This document shows, piece after piece, positions 21,029-33,000 of a DNA stretch of 64,000 nt (positions are counted from its first letter, which is position 1; each line of letters opens with the position of its first letter). Position numbers and translations under genes: made by a program. The notes below the pieces were generated by a model, which saw nothing but the letters and a program-made list of their open reading frames with translations, did no database searches and was not told where the DNA came from. The stretch comes from Incurvaria masculella. Its lineage: Eukaryota > Arthropoda > Insecta > Lepidoptera > Incurvariidae. The DNA is taken from positions 9,610,001 to 9,674,000 of the forward strand of contig OX335650.1 of the NCBI GenBank assembly GCA_946894095.1, in the 5' to 3' direction.

Positions 21029-24000
21029 CTGCAACAATTACAAAGCATTGATTAGATGCGGTGCCCGGTTTTGCTGTCGATAGTGCCGCTTTGGGCAGAT
21101 GTAACATTGATATTTTTAATTGCAATCATGGTTCGTTTAAAAAATATATTTAAAACTTTTTGGAATAAGAGTCCTCTTTATTGTTAGTTTATTCATATAG
21201 GCATAAATATTATCTTTATATTGTCTTTTTTTTGTTTAAATATATAAAAACAATACAATATATATGAATATATCTTTCTATGAATACTTAAATATTTAGT
21301 GGTTACAAATACAAACACATCGAAGTCAAAGTTTTCTTCTGTGTGATCGTAGGTTTTTTTATTCAGTGCACAAAAAAAATACACAGACACCTAGGTACTT
21401 TGTCAGCTAAATACCATATTTTTGAACTCTGCGGCATCTGGTTGTGTTACTATGCTTGTTTTTGTGTCATTACATGTTGAGATACTCTAAATAAATTTAA
21501 AAAAAATGTCGGGCTGAGAAGGCCCTCGATCGATCGTTTTTTCGACTCGAAAGCGACAAAGAAGTATTGCACTCACCAGCCTCGCGCTGTCTCTGCCGCC
21601 TGTAGCCGTCGTCGCCGGCGAGACAGTAGAGCAGCTGCCGCCAGCGCGGGACTCGCGTGTCCGTCTGCGTGGTCCTCTCCACCGTAAGCACCGTGTCGCC
21701 GCCCCCGCTGGCGCTCTCGTCGCATTCGCGGAATCCGCCACAGTTGCTCTGAAGCAGATCGTTTACCGATGCTTGTGGTCACGTAGCAATGACCGGTATT
21801 GTGTGCATGTGCATACGCCATTGCTGCATGTAATGGCGGGACAGCTCCATGCGTTATACCCAAGAAACCTACATTGTTTGCTGATGATTCCAACCATGCT
21901 GTGACAGCTCCTAGTAATGAAATTCTTAAATGTAAACTTAAAGTAACGTTGGAATCAGCAAAGTCATGGTTGGAATTTAATGGAATATGCCTAAATAATG
22001 ACAAAACTGTACTCATACAGTTCACGACGACCAATAGGCATCAAAATGATTTGGACACTGAACTCTCTAACCTATGTGATGGGACTAATGTTAAATTGTT
22101 TGGGGAAATGCCACTCAAGCCAAAAAAGTATTTACTTTACAGAAAAGGGCACTAAGAATAATTTTTCGTTTACAGAGTAGAACCTCCTGCCGTACTTATT
22201 TTAAACAAGCACAAATTCTAACATTACCTGCTCAGTATGTACTGGAATGTCTAACACATATCCATAGAAACCGTGAAAGCATGGTGCGGCAAGAAATGGT
22301 CCACAAATATCCCACTCGATTTAGAAACAATTGTATCTTACCCCAAACACATCTTGCTCGAGTTCAGCAACAGGGCGATCATTTAAAAATTAAAATGTAT
22401 AACAATATTCCATGCCATTTTAAAAGTCTGGAAATAGAACAATTTATAAAGAATGTGAGAAACTTATTAATCGAAAATGTATAGGTTGGGGAAAAAGTTT
22501 CTTCGCATTTTTTAAGAAAATTCAAAACATTTTTTAATATGGTTTATTTACATTTAACTAAAGTATGTAGGTACCATTTTGTTCGATAACTTTTTGCCAT
22601 CTTGTAGGTAGGGACATGATCCCATTGCTATAGAAATATTGGGACTTCTGATCAATATACCGCGACAAGTGGTTTTGGCAGTCCTCTCGTGATGTTAACC
22701 TGACACTGCCTAAAGAATTCTGAAGAGACCTAAACAGGTGGAAATCTGAAGGTGCAAGGTCAGGACTATACGGCGGATGCATTAACACCTCCCAGCCAAA
22801 CTCTCTTAGTTTTTGCTGAGTGGCTAAAGATGTGTGAGGTCTAGCGTTATCATGATGAAAAACCACACCCCTTCTGTTGATTAATTCCGGCCGCTTTCGC
22901 TCAACTTCTTGCTTTAATCTCATCAGTTGTTCGCAGTAGAGTTCAGAATCGATGGTCCTGCCTGGTGGTAACAGCTCATAATGAATAATGCCCTTCCAAT
23001 CCCACCACACACACAGCATCACCTTGTTGCGAGTTAACCCGGGTTTCGCCACAGTCTGTGAAGCTTGACCGGCCTTTGACCACGACCTTTTTCGCACGTT
23101 CTTGTCGTACGTGATCCACTTTTCATCACCAGTTATCAGCTTCTTCAAAAATGGTTCGGTTTCATTACGTCGTAATAAAGAATCACAAATGAGTACACGA
23201 TGTTCATTAGGTTTCTTTCGGTTTCTTTCAGTGAGCTCGTGAGGTACCCAAATATCGAGCTTTTTTGTGTACCCAGTTTTTTTCAAATGCGCCAAAACTG
23301 TTTTGTGGTCAATTCCTAGTTCTTCAGCTACGTCGTAACTACTGATATGCCGATCTTGCTCCACTTTTTCAAAAATGGCATCCATTTTATCCGTAATAGG
23401 GCGACCAGAGCGACGTGCATCTTTGACATCAAAATTTCCGGATTGAAAACGCTTAAACCAAATTTGTGCTACTCTCACAGACACTGCACTAGGTCCATAA
23501 ACATCGCAAATTTTTTTCGCGGCTTGCGTTGCATTTTTACCTTTTTTGTAGTAAAATTTTAAAATGTATCGAATTTCTTCATTAGATTCACTCATTTTGA
23601 CAGTACGAAAAACAAATGAGAATCACACATTTTCCTAATTTGAATTTGGAATTATGTTCTTTAAAATTTAAACTTTCAATGATACCAAAACCAGCCAGAT
23701 ACAAATAGTATAGCCAAAGCGATTTTATTACAAGTTCATACATACTATAATGCGAAAAGACTTTTTCCCCGACCTATTATCTTATTCTGTTGACGATTTT
23801 TTGTATCACCAATTTTAATCACTTATTCGTGTTTATTGACTTGTACTTGCCTAATTATAGTGTCAGTATTCTTAATTTTAATTTTAATCTGTAATAACAA
23901 TATTAATTGCCAACCGACAGGGCATTTTGACAGTATGAATTATTATTATTTTACTTATAGTAAAATGTTGACATGTTTTATAGCATTAAGTGCAGTTAGC

Positions 24001-27000
24001 TGCACTTGAAATAACATACTCTACTGAATAAATATTTTGAACTATGAACTATGAACAAGGGTTTCTTACGACACAATCACAAAGGTTTATTAATTTAGAT
24101 CACTTTACCTATGTAAAGCGCATTGTCGTTAATATACCTCGGTTTAGGTACCTAATAATAATTAAACAACACGCATGTTAATGGGGAAGGAAAATAAGGT
24201 GATCTAGTTCCATACAATGTCTCGTGCCTGTCTCCTCAATCGAATTGAGAAATATATTCCTGATATTTTGCGCACAACAGACATCAACTGCTAGAGAACG
24301 GATAACGGACAGAGCTACGTCTGTCCGTTCTTGTTTTTTTGGGTTCCTTACCCAAAGGGTGAAAACGGAACCCTATTACTAAGCCTCCGCTGTCCGTCCG
24401 TCCGTCCGTCTGTCACAGGGCTGTCTCTCATGAACCGTTACAGGTAGAAAGCTGAAATTTTCACAAATTATGTATTTATTTTGCCGCTATAACAAAAAAT
24501 AGGTAAAATGATAAAATAATAAAAATTCAAGGGGGGCCCCATGTTTTTTTTTATAAATCTTGTACCATGGTACGGAACCCTTCGTGGGCGAGTACGACTC
24601 GCACTTGGCCGGTTTTTTTATAAATTAACTTATATCCGTAATTTAGATATCTAAAAAATTGCATACAAATATAAAAAGACTTAACTATATCATGGATACA
24701 ACTTAAGTTATCAAAAAAACTAAAACGTACAAACGTAGCTCTCAGTGGATTTATTAAAGTGCAAAATTTCAGGAACATGTTTTTTAATTTGACTGAGGAA
24801 AGAGGCACGAGCCATTGTAGGGAACTTGATCACCTCATTACCCTCTTAAGGAAACCCCCTAAGTCGGTGGCGGCTCTAGAAGCTAGACACAGCTTCCTTA
24901 TCTTTCTGTATGCCTACAAAACACCCGTCAATTAGGTACGTAAAATTAGTCAGCCCTGAAAACCCTGAAGTCTCGATTTGTGCTTATAAACTTATATACT
25001 AAGCACCAGTAGTAAACAAAATGTTTCAAATGAACAAAGTAAAGCTCGTGGAACCGCATTTGAGAATTCATATTTTTCTTCGGAAAAAAAATAAAGGAGA
25101 ACTAAAACAAAACTCGCAGCCAATGGGGAAGATAACTCAAAGCTTGTTGTAGATGGCGCATGAGCATAGACTAAAATGTATCGCATGAGCGACTTCAGCT
25201 TAAAAACGTCAAACTGATAAGTTTTATTTACGAGTTTTTAGATAAAAGATGAACTCCATGATGCAGTCAGGATAAGGTTTAGAGAAAAAGAAGAACATTT
25301 GTTTCTCGTCATTGACCAGCACAAATAGGTATGTTTTGTGCATTGACTTATGTATTACTTTTGTGAGATTTTCTTGCCCACGACTTCTTTGATTAGAAAA
25401 ATTGAGAACAATTTACTTTCAGAAAATGTTTTCATTTCAATTTCATAGATTGAGTAAATACAATTTTATAATAAATTCTGTTTTATTTTTAACTGACTTC
25501 AAAAAAGGAGGAGGTTCTCAATTCGTCTGTATGTTATTTTTTGTATGTGTGAGCTCGCTTAGACGCCACCTGTCGTGATAAATAGACAGTTTTCTTCCCG
25601 ATTGGAGTAGAATGGTCGGAATTAAGATCAGAGCGCAAAATTCTCCACATTCTCCAAGTTTTGCCACCCCCGAAATGTTGCAGCCCTAGGTTCGGGCCAA
25701 CTCAGCCATAGGGAAATCCGCCCCTGCTGTACTGCCTATTCGGCCTAATAACAAGAAGAATAATGGTTGCAAGTATTCCTGCTCATAGATTGCTTAACAT
25801 CACACCACAAAACAATAAGTTAACCTCATCCTTGTGAAGTTGGAATATTAGGCATACAGCATTGTGATTTCTTTAGTTTTAGGCCCTTATTAAAAAACTT
25901 GTCCACTAACATAATGCGCCGAGCGAGCCGAGCTGCGCCGCCGTACGGCGAGCTGCCGCGCGGCGAACGCGTCGCCCCCCACCTCCTCTATGAGCTCCTC
26001 CCACTCGGAGTCGTCCATCGGTATCTCCCCGGAACCCACCTGAAACCATCTCGTGCTCAGCATAAAGTACTTCGACAAACTACGGAACTCAAGTGCGCAC
26101 TTGGTTACGCCTTCCAAACCGACAAGTCACTTGCAAACTTTCCATGGTTGATTGTATTATCAAAACATTGATTTAAATCTAATAAATAATATAAAGGGGA
26201 AAGTTTGTAATAATGGATGGATGGATGGATGGATGGATGGATGGATGGATGGATGTTTGTTACTCTTTCACGTAAAAACTACTGAATGGATTCTAATGAA
26301 ACTTTACAATAATATAGCTTTTACATCAGAATAACACATAGGCTACAATTTATGTGCCCATGGGCTTTAGAACTTTCACGGGGCTGCGAAAACGATGCCG
26401 GTAGCGATACTTCACACTAGGGGGAGAGGAGCCGGGGGCGGTGGCGGGGAGCGGCGGCGGGGGGAGGGCAGACGTCGTGACAGTTTGGTGTCCGTTTGGC
26501 GAATTTTCAAGGCACTAGCGATTTGTAAAACTTAGTACATGTACATTTAACTACCCGGGAATTAGGATTGGCTAAATAGAATTCAGTTCCGCTTACGCTA
26601 AGATGGGGCTGTCATACAAACTGCAATGCTATGCACGGCTCGGCTTTGCGGCGGCAGCGCTTACTTTTACTGAAGTACGGCTTGGTATTTCCTGCAACTT
26701 TAGGACTACTTGGCATCACGCTAAAAAGCGACCAACAGAATAAAATCCTGGAGAACCAATTACTCGATTTAGATGTGCATTGTATCTACGTCTAGCCTGA
26801 TTCTACTAAAAACTTATAGATTACATAATATAACGCTTCATTACCAGAAGGGTAAGTAGTGAGTCTTAAAGTCTTATAACATGCGAACCACTTACCTGAT
26901 TTATATGCGTATTTTATCAATGTATAGCATCTCTGGGAGCAGTCAGGTTCGAGATGGGTTACTGTTTTCGATGTTGAGGCTGGCTGTGGATTGGAGTCCA

Positions 27001-30000
27001 CGCGTCCAACTTACCTACGTTACACGTTACTTACTAGGTAAGCAATGTAGCAGTGAAAGTGCAGAAAGGTTCTCGCGGCAAATGTTTTTTTTTAAATAGC
27101 CACCAAACGTCAACGAAGCTCTAAATGGGAATTATTGGATGTTTCTCTTTAAATCATGCTATTTCGGCTCGAACGATCTTGATTAAATTTGGTACATGGA
27201 TACATTGTCCTGAACCAGTTTGACCCTATTTTGGACCAGTCATGTGGGCTACTTTTTATCCATGAGATAATTTAGCCGACACTAACCCGAGCGGAGCCGG
27301 GTACCGCAGCTAGTTTCTTCATAAACCGCGTGACGGATTTAGCCCGGTTCTCGGTCACGTCTGGTCACGAGGGGGGTGAGGGATGCCGGTCCAAGTCACG
27401 TGAATCACCGAAGCCGAGTCGCGCCGTGCTCCTGCCGCGCTCCGTCCGCCTCCCCCGCGACTCTTTCTTTAGGTGGGCCTTTCTGCTCAACTCCCCATAC
27501 AAATGTGGACATAAGATCATGCGCATATTTCTTGTCAGAGATCCAATATTATACTCATAGCAGCTTTATTTGATCGAACTAGATGTCTGATGACTATTCG
27601 CATGTAAAATAGTGTTTGGATTCTGAGATAGAAAGTCCGAAAGTTCGAATAGGTAGTAGTTTAAAATCCTCGCATTGTACCACACGTTACTTTATTATTT
27701 TAATTTTTAGGCAATATCAATATCTGTATGTCATATATTCCTTAAACTACACTTACGGTAGCCTTCAGAACGATGTCAGCGCCTATGCATACTCACAATG
27801 CACATTTATAGTTATCTACATAATGGAAAATTCTTCTAGAAACAAAACAACAAACCACGAACATTAGTACCGTCTCTTTCTACCACTCAGCAATTCAAGG
27901 ATGCTGTCTCCCTCATGCGCGCGCGCCAAGCGAACGATCCTACAGAGCCAATGGGAGAGGACCACGACGGCAGCCATTTTGTTGTTCGCCCGCCACGGCG
28001 CGAGGAAGCCAGTCGCGTCCCGGGGTCTCGCCGTCGCCGCTTTCGGGCTGGCTCGGTGAAGCACAACTGCACCCTGTCTCTTCGGCGCTCCGTGCTCCTT
28101 GGAGTGGGCTCCGCCAACCGCTGAGGAGACACCGAGCCGCTCAAGCTTCACGGCGCGGGGGCCGTCACCACTAGGTACCGTACCGAACCTTGTTTTTCCC
28201 GGCTTTAGAGTCAGTGCGCGTAACACTTCTCAGTGTCGTCGTTCGTATTAGGGGGCCCAATTCGGAACCTGCTCTATTTCTTTACCTACTTGTATATTTT
28301 TGTGTTTATGCTCGTCCTTGAACATTGGTTTTTTTTTTGTTTGTATATATTTAATCATTCATAATGCATGGTGCATTAAGTTAATTTATCTGGATTTGGT
28401 TAGACAGAATTAGTACCCATCTTGTGACGTTGGTTGCGGACCCGGCCCCGCTCACCGACTGATATCCGCATGGCATTTACTTAACCATACGTCACAACTG
28501 GCGTCACGCACAGCGTTGAAATGTCCCTCAGACATCCTTTCTTTAAAAAATATATATTTAAATCCATACCATTACAGCATGCACCACTTTATTTCTCATT
28601 CTGAGTTGGATAAATGGATTTCGTCACGAATGGGAGTTGCTTCAGGGTTCGAAACCCATGTAAAACTGTAGGTCCCCTTCCTATACTAGGTGGTAGAGCT
28701 TAAGCCCGCCCAGGTTGGTACCATCGCATTGTATAAAAAGATTGGTCTAAGCGGCAATTAAAAATTGTCCGTGTTTTCCATCCAGTCCAATGTAGCCGTG
28801 CTCATAAAGGTAACGTACTGGCATGGCACCTAATTCCTTCGGGAATGTGGTGTATTGGACTTATATCGAAGTTATATGGTATTAGTCATACATGTCAGGT
28901 TGCATAAAAAAGAAGTGAAAGCAGAAATTCGAACTGGTTCGTTAGAGAATTAAACCTCACCTTAGTGAAATAATGTACGCCGGCGAACTCCAAGAGAGTC
29001 GCGATGCAGTAGAAGAAGCTCATCAGCAGGAACCAGTCGAGCGCCGTCGCGTACCGCACCTTGGGCAAGTCGGTCCTCGAGTCCAGGCTGATGGTCGACA
29101 GCGTGAGGACGGTGGTGATACCGAGCCCCACTCGGTCCGACGTCGCCTCCCGGTGGATCCAAAACGACACCCACGATAGCACCACTATTAGGATGCACGG
29201 GAGATACACTTGGATGAGGAAGTAGCCGGTGTGCCGCTGCAGGTTGAATGCCACTTGCAGCACAGAGAAATCTCCTGCAATCAAGGACGAGGCACTCCTC
29301 AGTAATCTAGTGTCTGAAAAATGCAGAGCTCTACGTTTGAGTTCGCCTCGAAATTTAACCCAATAACACCCATACAGCACTAAATTCATGATACACGGAA
29401 GATACGTTTCTGGCATTGAGAACCCCTCGTCTAAGGACTACAAAGCGTTGTACTCCGCACTCCTAAAGCCGTATAGGCTACGTAATATATGTACACCAAG
29501 AGATTTTTTTCTTAAGGTGGCCCAACCCGGCGGGCCCAACTCATTCGCGGGCACGGTACAAAACCGTGCTGTTGCGCTCTGGGACCTTCTCTGTTTCTAA
29601 GAATAAGACAGGCTCCGTGATGAAGAAGATGCAACATGTCCACATAAAAGAAAATGTGCATAGCGTATGATTTGGTAAGATTTACGAAAATTTTAATTTC
29701 AAAACGACGTATAGCTAAAAGTAAACCACGACCGCTGTAGTCAAAAATCTAACAAAAACCAAATAGATCATAAATCTTGATTAAATAAGCTATGTCTGAT
29801 GACTAATCTTTTTACGATGTTCTTACTTTATCATTGCGTAATCCACCTCCAAAGTTATTGTATAAAACGCGCGAAAAATTCGAACTTTCGGACCTTATAT
29901 CTTAGAAATCAAACACAATTTTACAATGCCAATGGTCATCAGACATCTAGTTCGATCAAATAAAGCTATTTTGAGCAACATTTTGGATCTCTGACAAGAA

Positions 30001-33000
30001 ATATGGGCGTGATCTTCTTTCCCCTTTTGTATGGGGAGATAAGCGGGTTGGGCCACCTTAAGAGTTATAACAATGAAAGAAAGAATGAAAAAAATACAGC
30101 ACAAAATTATCTCTAGGTCTAGGTCTACATAGGTTGGTGATATCTAACGTAGGTGGTGATTTGAGAAGAAAAAAATATTACTGCATATACGTACCTACCA
30201 TTAGTTATTTTAATCAAAAGTTCTTACAATAACCATAATTTACACAAATACTTACAATTTTATAAACTAATATACAGGGTGGAGGACAAATTGTAAGAGT
30301 GGAGGAAGTTACAAGAAATGTATTCCCAGCCGGCCGCAGCCAACGGTTATATGCGGCTTTAGCCATTGCGAGGCCCCTGGCGAGTCAATATTTGTGAGGC
30401 CCTTCTCGTTTAGGAATTAGTTTTATTGCTAAGTTATGAATAAATAAATATAAAGTAGTAAAAGGTTTTTTTGGAAATAAACAAACAATTATAAACGCAC
30501 AGAAAATCGAACCTTATTTAATCATGATAAACTAAGGTTCGATTTTGCGGCTTCTCTAAAATTAAAATCATTAATTAAATAATAATAACTGCGCGAAGCC
30601 CCTGCAAGAGCGAGGCCCCGGCCGGTTGCCCTGCTCGCCACCCCGTAAAGGCCCCAACTGCTGGCTGCAGCACAAGATTTGGAAACAAGTATAGCTGCCT
30701 ATACCACCCCCGGCGGGATTTAAAATACCATATAGTAAGCAAAAGGACGTTTTCGTGGAATCCAAACGACGACCAGCCTCAACGGTCGAAAACGATCAGC
30801 CGCGCCAGAGCTGCTTCTCCTGCTGCGTAAGGCGAGACTAACAATTAGACGTTGCTAACATTTAAAATCTCAAAAGTTGTAGCTCCTAATTTTTATACTG
30901 CAGTTCCCCATCTTAGGTTAGTGCACGTTATCGCCCGGAACCGGAAGATTACGACAAGCCATTGCAACTTTACGCTCACAACATATTCCGATATAGTTAC
31001 ATACATAGTAGAGAACACGAATATCACAAGTCGTGAAGTATATGGATAATGGTGCACAAGGTGGAGCTACATAATTTTTCACGACTCGATCTAAAACGAA
31101 ACGTACGCTCAATAAAGTTAGCGAATAAAATGTAGTCACATCAAATGTTCCACTACCCTCTGGGAGCAAACTAGAATTGTTTTCTTGTTATTTATTTATT
31201 TATTGTTTACTGTCTTGTTATTTATTAGGAGTCTATTTCTATTTCTAAATGTCAATTACAGTGCTGCTACTTTCTCCGATCCTCGCGGCAGCTATGCTCT
31301 GGAATCTTTTCGTCGAGAAATAAGCTTTGAAAACCGCTATAGAAGGTTTCCTCAGGATTACTGATTACGGAATTCCAGGAATAGGCCTCCAGGAGGCGGG
31401 TCGGTCGGGTTCTTAGTGGATGAGTGAACATTGGGGTAAAAACGAGGCTTGTTCCATGGGCTGCCAACGCTGTGGTCTACACTGAATTAAATTAACTGCA
31501 GCCAGATGCCATTGCAGTGTATTGATGGCAAGAACGTTAAAGAGTCCAGTTAAATCCGGGCTAACTCCTAGTGTCCGATAGCAAAATCGACTTTGGTGAC
31601 GACACCAATAATATTGATATCTCAATCGTTTCAGTCAAACTTCGTAGAACGCGATATCATCGGCGCCATCTAGTGAAGATTGTGTCGATTCGAATATAAT
31701 CTTACTTACTTAATTGTCGGGATAGCTCAGTTGGTTAGAGCAGTGGGCATGTAATTCAAAGGTCGCAGGTTCGAATCCTGCTTCCGACTTCACGACCAAC
31801 TTTTTCAGATTATTTTCAAAATCGGATTACAAAGCTTCAAACGATGTTGCTGAAACTCAAATTATTTTTAATATAATTTTATTTATTTAATGTCGTATCC
31901 ATTAAATAAATAATATTATCAATCTTAAAGAAGTTCTTGGTCGATGGATCAGTAACATAACTTAGGTCCCAAAGCTTAACTTCGTCTGTAATTAACCAGT
32001 ATAATTGGACTGAGAATTGGACGCCGTCATTAGTTGATAGCACGGAGTCCGCAAGTGTGAACTCCGTCTACGCAAGTTTAACGTGGAATTCGAACCACGG
32101 CCAGCCTCTCTCAACGGTCGAATGGTCACCCATCCAAGACCAGACCGGACCCATCGTTGCTTAACTGCGGAGAGCGATCGCCGAAGTGTCGCGCCACTGG
32201 GTCACTGAGGCTGACCATTCTCTAAACTGTAGGCACTCCTAGGCCCCGGAAAAAGTGTTATCATCGAACTGGCGCCAAACAATCCGGCTTATTAACTCGA
32301 ACGAAGCCGGGCACCGCCGTAGTCGTAAGTAAAAGTTAAATGATGTAGGCAGATAGGAGGACCCACGTTCAAACCCTCGACGGAATCGAATGATTGATGA
32401 CGTCTTCGGCAAAGGCGGGTAAGATGTACGGAGAAGCCTATAAGTCATTCATGGATACATGACAACGAAATGCGTTAGTCTGCTCTCCTCTCCAAAGTGA
32501 AACGTTCGTGACAGACGTTAGTGCGGTAAGAGTCGTAACTCAGGGGCCTATGGACTTAATTGTCTTCCATGCTAGAGGTCATAGGTTCAAATCCCGGCCG
32601 TGTTTATGCACCCGGGTCGGGGCAATCGCATTGGATGCATGTTGAAACGGCTATGAAAAATTGTCCTTGTTTTCTCTCTAGTTCAATGAAGAAAAGTGCT
32701 CATGAAAGAAAGACCCTGGCATGGCACCTAATTCCTTCGGGAATGCGGTGTGTAAGGCTAATATGACTGTAGGTGTGGTATTAGCCATCCATATCCGGTT
32801 ACATAAAACCAAATACAGCACGAGGACAGTAATCCACGGATCTCCGTGGTCAGCATTGGCATGACAGTTTAAATCGTTTTCGAATTCAATTTGCAATGGC
32901 TGCATGCCTGAAATTGATATGAAATATTCTAAAATATTTTCACGTTTCATGCCCTAGACTGAGTTGGAGAAGTGCATTTCGTCACGAATGCGAGTTGCTC

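Larger units (their letters stand above)
21850..24056 (+). mobile_element. Degenerate non-LTR retrotransposon split by a mariner
   Basis: Coding pieces: LFADDSNHAVTAPSNEIL (catalytic A-D-D motif) near 21880, then, after an internal deletion and frame change, LQKRALRIIFRLQSRTSCRT and HKYPTRFRNN up to 22483. The mariner occupies 22484-23774, and the LINE C-terminus (SVDDFLYHQF, stop) plus 3' UTR continue to a tail of GAACTAT repeats at 24056. Same family as 6036-7105. Confidence 0.85.
26178..27313 (+). mobile_element. Non-autonomous Helitron, copy 1
   Basis: Starts TCTAATAAATAATATAAAGG after an A and ends GCAGCTAG before a T. A hairpin ACCCG...CGGGT sits about 10 bp from the end, as expected for Helitrons. 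1136 bp, with a GGAT tetranucleotide run at 26213-26254, a GC-rich block and a 5S-like SINE relic (26926-27003). It holds an uninterrupted TTAA at 27149-27152. Confidence 0.82.

Noticed and set aside
26213..26254. CRISPR-like or telomeric repeat
   Set aside because: A simple GGAT microsatellite inside a Helitron; no spacers.
27864..28226. 120-aa minus-strand protein
   Set aside because: Arises in a GC-rich block with open frames on both strands; no recognisable domain and no splice fit to Grd.
31713..31786. tRNA gene
   Set aside because: Position 33 is not T, the anticodon stem mismatches, and a second copy with the same downstream tail shows it is a SINE head.
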